A DNA stretch of 64,000 nucleotides. It comes from Dermanyssus gallinae. Its lineage: Eukaryota > Arthropoda > Arachnida > Mesostigmata > Dermanyssidae. Below, in pieces: positions 11,941 to 21,821 of the stretch. Position 1 is the first letter of the stretch; every line of letters begins with the position of its first letter. Below the pieces are notes generated by a model. It searched no databases, had not been told where the DNA came from, and saw only the letters and a program-made list of their open reading frames with translations. Position numbers and translations under genes: made by a program. The stretch spans positions 319,501 to 383,500 of the forward strand of contig QVRM01003971.1 of assembly GCA_003439945.1 (NCBI GenBank), in the 5' to 3' direction.

Positions 11941-13200
11941 ATGCAAATAATGAAGGACACGACGCAACAAATACAGCGACTTCCATTTAAATTGGGACAC
12001 CTTTTGGTGGTCTCCACGGCGGATAGGGCACATTCGTCTCTAGTTTTTGCGAAACGTAACTAGCAAGGTAACCTGCTAGAATGCTGCTGGAATTTAGATT
12101 TAACTTTTTGGCACATTGCGGTTACGTATGTGGCTGCTTGAGATGCAATGCGAGAAATCTACGCCGCCACTGGCTTTGTGACAATAACTAAAGTTGCACT
12201 GAGGCTGCCCTATATGTGACTTGGCTATATATGAGAATTAACTTGCCTATTTCGAGGTCAAGTGTTTTCCTTTATCATGTAATAAAACGGGAGCAGGGCT
12301 ACCCCATATAACTATGCCAGAATTAAATAAGGCGGTGCAAAAGTACATTTCATGACTTTGCTTTTATTTCTAGACTATCCTTCATCTTCTGTGGGCTTGA
12401 AATCGCCGTGAGGCATTCCTTCAATGCCCCGAGGGCCAGACATGTTGAAATATATAGGGTTTCAATATCAGTTCTTTTGTCAGGATGATCTGGGAGTCTC
12501 AACGGTATGGTTTATTATATATTTTCAATGAGCACCGCTCAAGGAAAATTCGACGAACAACGGGGATCGAACTGGCGACACCGCGCTAAGCAAGGTTAGC
12601 GTACCAGTCCTCTAGACAATTAAATTGCTAATTGGACAGTTCACAAAGACTATCTCAGGTGCCAGTCTAAAGTCAAGTCGCGAGCCTCGTTGAGGCCAAG
12701 AAATCCCATAAATTATTTCATTGTCGTTTGCTGATAAATTATCTTAAGTAGCGTCGCCGATGCTTCTACCTTCTTCTTAATAGTGGATGCAAAAATACAT
12801 TTTATGCAGATAGATTTGCATTAATGATTATTGTTATTGTCGAACGAGGGTCGAAAAAAATAGCGACATGGCAACAATGACTTGATCATTACCTCTATGA
12901 GGCAAGCATTTGCGAGCATCGGTTAGCTTATTTTGAATACACGCGTCTGTTAAGGATGCGCCTGGCGGCACGTGCAAAAATGTCTACTCAAATATCTGTT
13001 TTTATTTATATATAGGGTTAAACAGCAAGCGACATCGTTGTCCCAATTTAACATTCCTTTATGAATAAAGAATTATAATAAGATTGAATATATTTTGGTG
13101 TACATTATACCAGTACACGTCTGCCATACACACGCACACGTATAATGATATACATTAAAAATGCTCTACTGCAGTGGAAATTTTAAACAGGTATATACCA

Positions 13201-13231
<31 letters not shown>

Positions 13232-16200
13232 CGTAGGCATTTCGGTAAGTTGTTTTTAAATATTTGTTTTATTTTACAGTATCTATATTTGCGATGGAAT
13301 CAATTAATTAGAACATTAGTTGTGGTGGCGTGGTGCATTCCTCTGCACCTCGCGACCGGAGGAGACACATAGGTGCGCGGGTTCGAGCCTCACCGTTGCA
13401 CATTTGTATTTATGGGGGTCCGTTTATGAAGCAATGCAAAAAGCAGTTCCATGGACGCTAAATCTTGGCTGAGAGTCAGCCCAGAAAGTTAAAAAAAAGT
13501 AGGTGTAGAGTCCCCAAAAAACAACGTTGGGAAGTTGGTAAAAATATGCATTGCTTTTTGTAATGTTTTTCTTCCTGCTTTACTTAATTTACGTATGTAT
13601 AATGACAAATCAACAGGTACTGCAAGACCTCATCCAGCAGTGTTGGCACGCTGATGCAGACCGGAGACCGACCTCGTCGGAGGTCGTGAAAAAGATGACT
13701 CAGCTGAGTAGCTATTGCGACCCCAATGATCTCGTGCCGCTTCGTTGTCCTATTCCGCTGAAGAGCTCGAGCACGTCATCAACGATCTCCGTAGGAACGT
13801 CAAACAACTCGACTCCTAACGAAAAAACACCCGTTGTCACCCTGCGGCGGCCAAATACCTTTCTCACCGAGGTGCTGATCTTATATTCTAACAAACATGC
13901 TCATTATATATATACATATATATATATGGGAAGTTCATGTTTAATTTTGCCTTTACAGAGCACAACACATTTTCGATGGTTTAGTTATTGCGTCTAATCC
14001 ACACCTAATGGTAGCCGTGTTGGCCCAGCAAAGGAAGTTTGGACGCGGTTGCGTTAAATCATAAAATCGGTTGCAACTGAATCGCTATGGTGTCAATTTT
14101 GCCGCAATAAATAAAGTCAACTTTTGGTCTGTCTGCTTCTAAGTATATCGCATAGCCAGCAAGCGCCTTGAATGCAAAATGATGAAATAATCGAATATTG
14201 GAGGAAGTCACCTTTTCTCTCGAATATGCATAGTGTCATGGCAAACGTTTTGTTCGTAAGCGTCTAGGGACACGACCTGCGTTTTTTGGCTCAATTTCCT
14301 TTGATTCCCTCTACTAAAGATTGTACTATTTGTACAGTGTACCGGACGGCATAATTATGAAATGTTCTCCAAAGCCTTTTCTGAATTATGCCTTCCATGC
14401 GCATTGCTTTTACTCACTACAATCTCATATGCTAGATAATTAATTTCTAGAACTGCGTTCTTCCCCAGGGCTTTCCGTCGTTGCCGGCCAACTACAATAA
14501 CTTTGTGAGTACTGATCCCAATACGCCGTCGACAAGCCGCCAGGGCACCCCGGAACAACAGCAGCAGCAGGAACAATCTGACGGACTACCAGGTAATAGC
14601 CGTGAGGCATCTGAGCCGATTTTATAGTAGTAGGCTTATGATGCAGTCACTGAGAGAGCCTAAAACGATATTGGGATAAGTGTTGGGCCCACACTATATA
14701 TATATATATGTTTTAACGTTCGAAACGAAAATGCTTTGCGAGTGCGGTTAATATTTGAATCCAGCGAGCACTGCCCTTGAATGCATATAAGCCTATAAAC
14801 ATTCTGACGGAATGGAATTTTCAGTGCACCGAACCCACCGACGTCAGCTGTCGGGCAGTATAGGGACTAATATCGTCGTCGGGGGTGGTGGCGGTGTTGC
14901 AAGCTCTGCCAAGGAGAATCCGAGCCCGACCCCGCAGGCGGCTGCTCGTTTAGCCAGTCCTCAGCTTCGGAAATCCTCCTGGCCCACGACGCCTAACGCA
15001 GGCGAGCCCTTCGAGGACCTCGGCATTCAGAGTCACCTGCTCGTTGAGCCAAAACTGCAGGTACGTCAAGAACGATGGGCGGGAAATAGGTGATGACCGA
15101 ACGATACGAACGGATGGTTATACGGATGGTATATATACGTACATACGTAACGCCACTGAAGCACTGTTACGTATATAATATACGTATATATGTAAGAATG
15201 TATATAACTAGCACACAAAATTAGTAGTTGCATGCCGAGCGGTTACTAAAAATGCACCGAGTCTATAAACAAACTTTTTAGAATCACTCGTTGGACTAGG
15301 CGTCAAATACGTAAAACTTTTTATAAGTAATATCATTAGATAGATATGTAGCTTTGAGTAGCAGCTACAGAGGGCTTAATAGATCCAATTAACTTGTTGT
15401 TCTTATTCTGGTTTTGATGCGCAGTGGCTGTAGACTTTTTATTTATATATTGGTCTGCATTTTGCTAATGTTAACACGTTTGCCTAACATAATACGCTTG
15501 CAGCCGTTGCCTCCGCTAAACGACTCTCGGGAGTCTGTGCAAATCTACGAAAGACACAAGCTAACCTGCCAGTGGTTCTTCAGACAACAGAAAGAAATTG
15601 AACTTCTCATGGAGGTGAAAAAGGAACTCGACAGACTTATCAACGTATGTATCCGTACACTTTGAAAGGTCTAAGCTGTATGCTTAGCACACGTGAACGT
15701 ATATATATATATCGCCTTGCTCGGAGAGTACGGGTCGCCTTTAGACTCCTAGAGGGCGTGCAGCCTGCAGTGAACCCATTAGTTGCAGCATTTAGGATAA
15801 TGGGAAGAAGAACATATATTCAGCAAATAAAAAGCATTTGGAGCGTTTGAAAGACCGTTTCATAGCCGACACAGAGACAACCCCACAGATTACGCCCCAC
15901 CCTGACAGCTTGCTTAATAGGCACAAACAAGGCCTGATTGACCACCATAGGAGTCTTTGCGTTTTCAAATACATACCTCATGCGGGGCCCTCCTATACAG
16001 TAGGACGAGTATATTACAATGGAGCCTGAGGAACACTTCAGTGCACGAACGGTCACCGGCCGCCGTCGTACTAGGCTAGCATCCTTAGAACTTGCAGGGC
16101 ACCGGCTGACTATCAAACGGGAGGCATGGTACCTAGGCGTAACGCTGGATACAACCCTCACCGGCCTGCCGCACATCCAGAGCATAATCCAGAAGGTCAC

Positions 16201-18060
16201 GAAGGTCTCCACCAACCTTGCACGCATCCTTCCTCGCAAGGGGGATGCGACGCACGCCAAGCGATTGCTCCTAGCGGCCGTGGCAGAGGCCATTGCTCTG
16301 TATGCCGCGCCCATATGGGCTAGTATGGCGCTGCGGACCGCAAAGGCACAGCGCATGATACGAAGCTCCCAAAGAGCGATGGCCATCCGGGTCACGCGGG
16401 CGTATCGGACTGTCTCGACAGACGTCCTGTTGGCGCTCGCCTGCCAGATCTCTTGGGACATACTTGCCGAAGAAAGAAGCAAGCGCAAGGTGGACAGCGA
16501 CACTTTCTGGACCCAGGCACGGGAGCACTCCTCGGATACATGGGCGCGCACTTGGTCCAACCCGCCAACTGGGGATACTAGAGGAGCCTGGACAAGAAGC
16601 TTAATCACTGACCTCAAAACGGTATAAGCTCAAGGGAACACTTACATATTACCCCGTGCAAGTGCTCACAGGGCATGGGCAATTCCAGTCATCCCTTTTT
16701 CGCATAGGCAAGGCGAATACAGATCTCAGCACCACAGGCGCACCCGATGACGCGGCACACACCGTAGAAGACTGCGAGGCCCTTGCGGTCTACCGCACGG
16801 GTTCCTCCCATGTCCACAAAGGTAGTCAGACTACAACCATCGCGGCCAACATGCTCAAGTCGACAACGGACTGCCACACTTGGATCCTATACCTAAACGG
16901 GCTTATGCGTGAAAAATTTCGTCAGGAGGATTGCCGCAGATCGCGATTCAACACTAGGCCTCTAGTGTCCACTCCCGGGCAGGACCCACTCCCTGCTCGG
17001 GGCATACTTCCCTCTCCTGGTCGCAGCATGGGACTTCCCTCTCCTGGTCTCGAGGTAATCTTTCACAATTCCGAACCAGAAGAGGTGGTATTTAGTGGGT
17101 AGCGCGCGCGGATTGGATCGAGTATTATACTCACCCCCGGCGTTTAGTCCCACACTACCCTTCATTAACATCGGAGGGTGTGCGTAAAGGACTTTCCACC
17201 TTTACACACACACAAAAAGTGCACGAAAGGTCACTTCAAAGCTGCATTCGACTCGGCGCCTAGAGACGAGGTCTTGCATACTCTGGTGAATGTGGACATT
17301 CCGTAGCAAACATGCTACAAAAGAACAAGATTAGCATAGACGACGGGGTAGTGCTCCAGTAACCCAAACGATAGGTCTAGAACAAGGTGACAACTTAAGC
17401 CCTTTTCTGTTCTCGGTTCTGTTGAGGAACCTCCATGACCGAATAAAAGGACACATACACTCGATTGAGCAAGCACTCGGCAACCACCTAGCTGAGTCCT
17501 GCCATAAAGTTGTCAAAGACAGTGGGGTTAAAATTTCGGAGATGAGGCAGAGTGATGTCTGGAGATTCTTTACATTTAGCGGGCTCTCGTCTCGGGTTTG
17601 CTTCGGGTTGTATACGTATGCATACGCATTAGGCTTCTCAATGGCTAGCTTTTCCGCGCACATCTTAGAAAGTCGCCAAAAGACACTGGCGGTGGCACGG
17701 GTTATAAAGAGCTCCATTCGTCTATCTATCACTACTCTCTATCACTGTTGGACCTCAAAGTGGCGGTGGTAGCGGCATAAGAGTCACATAATTGCGGGCT
17801 TTATGTGAAACATTACTGCGTAAATAGGGTCCCCAAACTTTACTGCGTTGTTGCTAGCAGAGGCGGCCATCAGAACATGCAGGTGTTCTAGATGTGGGGA
17901 ATAGGTATCACAGCTTCAATCCCACGTTCTCGACAAGTTAGCAAATTACGAAGTCAATAATGACATGACCTGTGATCTTGATAATTCTATTAGGTAGTGC
18001 GTATGGTGTACGGAATAAGTGATTGTGCCAACTTCCTGAAAAGTGAATAAGTGAGAATGT

Positions 18061-18092
<32 letters not shown>

Positions 18093-18334
18093 ATATATAT
18101 ATAAGATATATATATATATATATAATATATATATACGTACATTACATATATAATTCTTTTTCCAGGATGTGCTCAGAGTGAGGATAGCCGCAAGGTGAGA
18201 CATTTTCAGTTGAAAATATCAGGAGATTGTTCGACGGCAAACGCCGGCCTCATTTCAGATGAAAGATCCAACTGAAGCGTCAACTTCGACAGTTGCAACA
18301 GCATGGAAGCGACGACAGTTGGGTGCTTGTGTAA
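5964..18334 (+). CDS. Tak1: TAK1/MAP3K7-type kinase, multi-exon gene (5' end missing)
   Basis: TAK1 (TGF-beta-activated kinase 1, MAP3K7) is a cytoplasmic Ser/Thr kinase that works with TAB proteins downstream of innate-immune and TGF-beta-type receptors and phosphorylates IKK and MAP2Ks. Joined exons: 5964-6225, 8418-8562, 10892-11016, 11633-11793, 13617-13871, 14469-14592, 14825-15060, 15504-15644, 15796-~15856, 18166-18194, 18266-18334. All phases agree and give about 535 residues plus stop; human TAK1 is about 580-606. Kinase landmarks in order: glycine loop [11 protein letters not shown]-type lysine in CAVKVI, VMEY hinge, [16 protein letters not shown], activation loop with TAK1's Thr and Ser sites ([15 protein letters not shown]), and WGIILWEV. 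A Ser/Thr/Gln-rich linker follows, then the TAB2/3-binding coiled coil ([18 protein letters not shown] onward). The TAK1 assignment is very secure. The last three exons and the N-terminus are less so. Confidence 0.93.
6248..6405. repeat. Two TA microsatellites in TAK1 intron
   Basis: (TA)n runs at 6248-6275 and 6376-6405, separated by about 100 bp of unique sequence. Translated runs of Tyr-Ile from these tracts are artefacts. Confidence 0.95.
6811..7430 (-). pseudogene. Non-LTR reverse transcriptase fragment in TAK1 intron
   Basis: On the minus strand the catalytic motif [17 protein letters not shown] is readable (YADD encoded at about 7320-7340). It is followed by WCQQNQLT, a frame interrupted by a stop, then [20 protein letters not shown] and, further on, [20 protein letters not shown]. 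This is the palm-to-thumb part of a LINE reverse transcriptase. The relic at 42630-44940 (+) shares the GLPKNAS and FYAD..DLQ segments, so both come from one family. It is antisense to TAK1 and has been degraded by stops and shifts. Confidence 0.85.
7421..7459. repeat. TA microsatellite
   Basis: About 39 bp of uninterrupted TA repeats immediately beside the LINE relic, inside a TAK1 intron. Confidence 0.95.
7460..8417. other. TAK1 intron remainder
   Basis: No recognisable gene or family. It contains a short TA run (about 7721-7733) and ends at the acceptor cttcaaacag (8417). Confidence 0.5.
8418..8562 (+). CDS. Tak1: TAK1 exon b: catalytic loop
   Basis: Acceptor CAG at 8415-8417 and strong donor gtaagt at 8563. 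The first two bases complete a Val codon split from exon a (GSLYN-V-LH). Encodes [33 protein letters not shown]. The HRD aspartate and the lysine two residues later, both needed for catalysis, are intact. AHAMSW is a TAK1 signature. Confidence 0.94.
8563..10891. other. Large TAK1 intron with unidentified frames
   Basis: Moderate open frames occur at 8980-9333, 9245-9496 (+) and 10170-10445 (-). They have no domain I recognise and could be decayed transposon. A 12-bp-stem hairpin lies at 9944-9972. No gene is called. Confidence 0.4.
9944..9972. repeat. Perfect 12-bp hairpin
   Basis: CTCAATGGTGCT, a five-base loop (ACTTT), then AGCACCATTGAG. The arms are perfectly complementary. The hairpin is intronic, and its origin is unknown. 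Confidence 0.85.
10892..11016 (+). CDS. Tak1: TAK1 exon c: DFG and activation loop
   Basis: Acceptor tttattttcag ends at 10891; the donor is gtctgt at 11017 (weaker than its neighbours). Encodes [20 protein letters not shown], then [20 protein letters not shown] and FYG. The metal-binding DFG, the Cys just before it, the activation-loop Thr residues and the Ser of GSAAW, which are the phosphorylation sites known in mammalian TAK1, are all conserved. Confidence 0.94.
11017..11632. other. TAK1 intron
   Basis: About 0.6 kb with no recognised element. A 109-codon frame at 11154-11483 has no known domain. Confidence 0.5.
11633..11793 (+). CDS. Tak1: TAK1 exon d: kinase C-lobe
   Basis: Acceptor gttatgcacag, donor gtaagt at 11794, ends in phase 0. 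Encodes [20 protein letters not shown], then [20 protein letters not shown] and [13 protein letters not shown]. The Asp of helix F and the WG.ILWE core are typical of MAP3K C-lobes. It is very close to the fly sequence in the EKCDIFSW segment. Confidence 0.94.
11897..11937. repeat. TA microsatellite
   Basis: Uninterrupted TA repeat of about 40 bp, intronic. Confidence 0.95.
12479..12625 (-). mobile_element. SINE family C, copy 1
   Basis: Read on the minus strand it has a tRNA-like box B (agttcgatcccc). It shares 'ggatgatc', 'ctcaacggtatggtt' and 'tcaatga' landmarks with the copies at 57054-57160 and 57354-57463. The boundaries are approximate. Confidence 0.6.
13323..13499 (+). mobile_element. 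SINE family A, copy 1
   Basis: A tRNA-derived SINE. It has a tRNA-like head (cctcgcgaccggaggag, box B gggttcgagcctcacc), a conserved body (gcacatttgtatttatgggg, gaagcaatgcaaaaagcagt, taaatcttggctgag, gtcagcccagaaag) and an A-rich tail. Other copies are at 32461-32653, 37671-37850 and 50383-50548. It lies in sense in a TAK1 intron just 117 bp before the next exon. Confidence 0.88.
13617..13871 (+). CDS. Tak1: TAK1 exon e: end of kinase domain and linker
   Basis: Acceptor aatcaacag, phase 0. Encodes [20 protein letters not shown], the last kinase helix with the invariant Arg-Pro, then [13 protein letters not shown] and a Ser/Thr-rich linker ([20 protein letters not shown]). The donor placed at 13872 (gtgctg) is weak. 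It is chosen because it keeps phase 0 into the next exon and because downstream translation dissolves into TA-repeat sequence. Confidence 0.88.
13872..14468. other. TAK1 intron
   Basis: About 0.6 kb. A short TA tract lies at about 13905-13927. Nothing else is recognised. Confidence 0.5.
14469..14592 (+). CDS. Tak1: TAK1 exon f: linker with Gln run
   Basis: Acceptor cttccccag, donor gtaata at 14593, phase 0 in and phase 1 out. Encodes [20 protein letters not shown], then [20 protein letters not shown]. This linker is poorly conserved between species, so support comes from the splice sites, phase and position rather than from homology. Confidence 0.78.
14825..15060 (+). CDS. Tak1: TAK1 exon g: linker up to coiled coil
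   Basis: Acceptor ggaattttcag; the donor gtacgt at 15061 is strong. Encodes [12 protein letters not shown], a Gly run, then [14 protein letters not shown] and HLLVEPKLQ. The stretch S-W-P/T-T-P-N before the coiled coil parallels the human SHPWTPDD region, and the exon ends in the LQ of the conserved LQPL. Confidence 0.88.
15061..15503. other. TAK1 intron
   Basis: About 0.44 kb, AT-rich with short 'tatacgta' runs. No element is recognised. Confidence 0.5.
15504..15644 (+). CDS. Tak1: TAK1 exon h: TAB-binding coiled coil, first half
   Basis: Acceptor aatacgcttgcag, donor gtatgt at 15645, phase 0 both sides. Encodes [20 protein letters not shown], then [20 protein letters not shown] and ELDRLIN. 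This aligns along its length with the C-terminal segment of mammalian TAK1 that binds TAB2/TAB3. Confidence 0.93.
15796..15856 (+). CDS. Tak1: TAK1 exon i: coiled coil, second part (donor uncertain)
   Basis: Acceptor agttgcagcatttag, phase 0 from exon h. Encodes [20 protein letters not shown], similar to the mammalian stretch around EHKKLLDENKSL. The donor is not canonical: gtttca at 15857 and gtttga at 15845 both keep the phase needed for exon j and both give an Arg at the join. The shorter version has a G at donor position five. A sense LINE fragment begins within about 170 bp downstream. Confidence 0.72.
15990..17215 (+). pseudogene. R1-like LINE, 5'-truncated 3' half, in TAK1 intron
   Basis: A 202-codon frame (16019-16627) carries the thumb/connection part of a non-LTR polymerase ([29 protein letters not shown], then [16 protein letters not shown]). 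A second frame from 16656 carries the C-terminal part ([10 protein letters not shown]), with the Cys/His knuckle region frameshifted. AYRTVST..L..LA is typical of the R1/I group. The 3' end is probably near 17215 in an AC-rich tail. It lies in sense inside the intron after TAK1 exon i, was 5'-truncated on insertion, and has decayed modestly. Confidence 0.85.
17230..17772 (+). pseudogene. Second LINE reverse transcriptase fragment
   Basis: Starts with [17 protein letters not shown], the reverse-transcriptase motif A region, then after stops [14 protein letters not shown] (motif B, usually QGDPLSP.LF). The remainder at 17422-17772 is open but divergent. Because motif A comes after the C-terminus of the preceding LINE, this is a separate insertion. 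Confidence 0.75.
17773..18165. other. TAK1 intron end with complex TA repeat
   Basis: No gene is seen. It includes an interrupted TA tract (18060-18136) and ends in the acceptor taattctttttccag. Confidence 0.6.
18060..18136. repeat. Interrupted TA microsatellite
   Basis: About 77 bp of TA repeats with three single-base phase changes. It lies 30 bp before a predicted TAK1 acceptor. Confidence 0.95.
18166..18194 (+). CDS. Tak1: TAK1 exon j: short coiled-coil exon (tentative)
   Basis: A 29-bp exon between a strong acceptor (ctttttccag) and a good donor (AAG/gtgaga). In phase 1 it reads (R)CAQSEDSRK, which joins exon i to exon k without a stop. Read instead in phase 0 directly from exon h it would meet TGA at 18196. 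The assignment rests on phase, splice sites and continuity, not on residue homology. Confidence 0.55.
18266..18334 (+). CDS. Tak1: TAK1 last exon k and stop codon (tentative start)
   Basis: Encodes [20 protein letters not shown], then LV and TAA (18332-18334). The KRQLRQLQQ part resembles the end of mammalian TAK1 (CKKQLEVIRSQQQ). The acidic-Trp-Val tail resembles the fly protein's EEGWVVI. The start is inferred at the AG ending at 18265, because the stronger-looking acceptor ending at 18258 would place an in-frame TGA (18260) before this reading. Confidence 0.62.
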   Translation: MQLKRQLRQLQQHGSDDSWVLV

Positions 18335-18804
18335 TAGTGACACGCCATGTATATATATATATATACGTACTGCAGAAGTGCAGACTGTCGGCATCATTCA
18401 TGAAGTCACGCTGCAGCTAAGGCATGATGCTTCTTGTTGTCCTAGCATTTGCCCGACATGCGCCTACTTTGCGGACTATTTAGACGACGACAATGATTAA
18501 GAAGAGCAAAACAGTCCTTGGTGAGAGCTGTCGAGGTGTTGGATCATTGTTGCTCGCTTCTCATCGAGGACGGCGATTCGGCGCTCTGGCGGCCGTCCCG
18601 TGTTCCACGGGGGGGCTGTTGCAATGTGCACTGTACAAATGTTTGTTGACAAAATGAGGAATTCTCTGTCCCTGTCTTCTTTTGAGCGTGTGCCTTCACC
18701 GCCTCCTTGTTGGACTCATTTTGTTTCTTCACTTACCACCCACCTTTTAGCTTAGCTTCGAGTACCTTTCACCGCTCATGTGCTGCTTTCCTGCCTGCTT
18801 TACA

Positions 18805-18848
<44 letters not shown>

Positions 18849-19334
18849 ACGACACTAAAGGGGGCGAGGGTCAGGGCCTGGAGAGGTGCGCGCGACAATG
18901 CAACATACTCCTTGCATTATCGCATGTAAGTTAATGGTGGTCTTACAATAAGTGGTCTGTAAGTAGGCGATACTAGAGGCATTCTTTCTTGATCTGTGTA
19001 CAACAGGGTTTGTATGTGTATATAAGAAGGTTTATGTGAACTGCGAATTTCTTTGAAAAACAAATCGCTTAAAATTTGGAATGCACACTAAGTGACCAAG
19101 GGATTTTCAGTTGTTTCTTGCTTGCAAAATGCGAGGGAGCTAAGTCGTTGCTGAGATAATACGAAAAGTTCAAAATAGTGCATTCAAAAAACAAATATAT
19201 ATATATATATATATTCCGCATGAGATCAGTTATAACCAAAGCGACTACAGTTAAGTAATATGACTTAATGAATTGTAAGTGCTAACGAAGATACGGGTTT
19301 TCACACTGTTTATCTGTGCACGATTGTCAATAAA
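18335..19334 (+). terminator. Probable TAK1 3' UTR with candidate polyadenylation signal
   Basis: The first clear AATAAA downstream of the stop is at 19329-19334, about 1 kb away. Between them are TA microsatellites (18355-18365, 18807-18845, 19196-19213). The true cleavage site is unverified. Confidence 0.4.
18807..18845. repeat. TA microsatellite
   Basis: About 39 bp of uninterrupted TA. Confidence 0.95.
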
Positions 19335-21620
19335 ACCATCTTCCTTTTATGTATACAAAATATTTGTTCTTACGTTTGTTCATCTTATTCACAATTGTTT
19401 TATGTGCGGCGTGATATTTTTACGAGCGAAATATTTCCGTTTAGAACATTTTTGTTTCAGTGTATTACAACAACGTATACTATGGTAGTCGAAGTAGTTG
19501 TTAGAATACATTTATTTAAAATTACTTCTTAAAGAAGAAAATTACTTCTTAAAGAAATAAGATATAAAGAAGTGCGGTTACATTCCGGACTTCCGCTTCG
19601 CAGGCGGATATCTTCCGGTAACACAATTCGACAAGACCTTTGAGTATAATGGGAATCCGGTGTGACAGTACATACGTTTGCGGTGTCAATTGACGAGCTT
19701 TGCCATAGTTTTGCTTATCCATAGATTGACGTTATTGCAGATGTGCTGCTCGGTGTCAAGAAGTTCCTAGGAATCAATGTATCAATTTAGAGATTCGTTT
19801 TAGATCGAATTATCAGCTTAACACGGTTATGAGGCTCCATTCGATTTGCCTTGTAAACATATTATTATCTATATAAAAGAAACCTAAGAATTGTAAAGTT
19901 CGATGAACAAACCTCTACTAAAATTTAACTCTGTTCTGACGGGGTGCATGGTGAGGATTGCCTTCAACTCTGCCATCAAGGGTCGTGGGTTTCATTCCGA
20001 CACGACGCATATGTCTTAAATCAAGCAAAGAAACGGCGGTAAATAAAATTGTACAATAAACAACAAATGAATGGTACATTGTACAACAATGTTTTTAGGC
20101 CACTGCAGTAAGAGGCATACTTTGCTGCGAAATACACAAAATACTCGTTGAGGAGATCGTGTATGCCGCATCTTACACGTTTGTAACGTAGTGTTTAATT
20201 GTAGGGCCTTCCAACTTTGCAATGTTTTAACCCCGCAGTGCGATAACAATCAGTGTCGAATTCGGCAACTTTTCAGTCGACGCTGCCTGTAAAAGCCCTT
20301 CTAAAAAATTGTCTACAAGATCCGGTGTATAATGGTTGCCCACTAATGATAAATGCACTTTCTACATCAGTGCAGATGAAACAAACCACAAGGGCGTCTG
20401 TTTGAATCTATTTTACTATAGCGCTTGAACAGTATTCACAAGCCTGAGAAGCGCAGGGTGACTGCAGCAATGCCCATATGTTTTACGATAGCCCCATATT
20501 ACACCCGCGATGATACATGTTTTATATGCCGTAAGGCAAGTTGGCAAGTCGAAGCTCCCAAAATCATCTACTGGATGCACTACCCACCCCACGGTAAAGT
20601 GTGACGAAGGTTTCCTTTCATGTCATAACCTCCGAATTCAGTTCTGATTCGACCTATAGTTCTATAGCCAGTAAATCTAAATCAAAGTGCGTTAATTATT
20701 ATGAAACGGATTTGCGATTCGACAACGCGACCACCTTAGCCAAAAGGCCAGTAGTACACTTATGAATATTTTAGTACGATAAACAAAAATATTATCATCC
20801 TCATTGTAGTTTTAGTAGTATTGCTACCTAAATTACAAAACAGACCAAACGTTTCGTCATTTTGTCTTACCGAAAACGTCAACAGTTCTTCGCCACTAGA
20901 ACTTTTAGGCTTTTCCTGCTTATCACTCCAGTAATTAATTTACGATGAACAGTAAGGTTTTTCGGTCAATATGGGTTGTGAATGAGCACATCGTCGTCGG
21001 TATGGTTCTATTGCGGTTCGAATTGACCCACACTGGCCCCTTCGTTGTCATGGATACGGCCCGCCTATCATAGGATATCACCCTGCTCGCTGAAAATGTG
21101 AGCCAGACATGACTACGGTCATGGTGATTTATGAAACGTTTTCCGGGCAATAAGCTCGAGAAGGAAACCGATTTTTTTAGTATCTTTACTACAATATAAA
21201 GTACCGAGGCTTCTATCTGCGTATATCTGCGGTCGGCGTTCGTGAAGTAAAGACTTGTTGACTGATTCCAATACGAGTTAGATTTCAGGGCGTACAACCT
21301 AAATCATTTTATTTCCACGAGGTTGTTAAGGCAGGGTTTTTGCAATGCACTCAAATTTCCGATAACACGATTTGCACGATATTTGGCCGCCGCCCATTTC
21401 GCAAGGCTCGTGGAGGCACATCCACATCGTTCTGGCAAGGTAACGCTAACGTGGAATAAACCAATTTGGTTGCTGTGATGATAATGATGCTGTGATGACA
21501 GTTGGCCACGCGAACAGCTTGCGGCGGTATCGAATACATTGTAACGATGTCCGGTGAAGCAGCTGATTGTGTAGCGGATTTGGCTGTAGCGGACAAAATG
21601 GCGGCTTCTTAACCTATTCC
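19335..21620. other. Intergenic DNA
   Basis: No gene is recognised. A 20-bp unit (attacttcttaaagaagaaa) is repeated in tandem at 19518-19557. Minus-strand frames at 20016-20249, 20935-21297 and 21304-21774 have no identifiable domain. The last overlaps the promoter and leader of the next gene in antisense. Confidence 0.45.
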
Positions 21621-21628
21621 TATAAAAG
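21621..21628 (+). promoter_or_regulatory. TATA box of PMILSIMG-repeat gene A
   Basis: TATAAAAG, 201 bp upstream of the ATG at 21822. Transcription would be expected to start near 21650, giving a leader of about 170 nt that is purine-rich (GA repeats at about 21705-21770). Confidence 0.65.
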
Positions 21629-21821
21629 CTGCTCGTTATGCCAGAACAACGACAAGGCTTGACCTTCCTGTGGCTAAGGCGATAACGAAAAAAAAAGAAG
21701 GGTGAGCGAGAGAGAGAGACAGAGAGCGCGAGAGACAGCAAAGGCAAGGAAGGAAGAAAGAAAGAAAGAAACAAACAAACAAAACAAAAACGAGAACGGA
21801 CGCAAAATCTCTATCTGAACC

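Larger units (their letters stand above)
11794..13616. other. TAK1 intron with SINEs
   Basis: Holds a TA tract (11897-11937), two SINE copies (12479-12625 and 13323-13499) and another TA tract (about 13203-13231). No other gene is seen. Confidence 0.6.
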
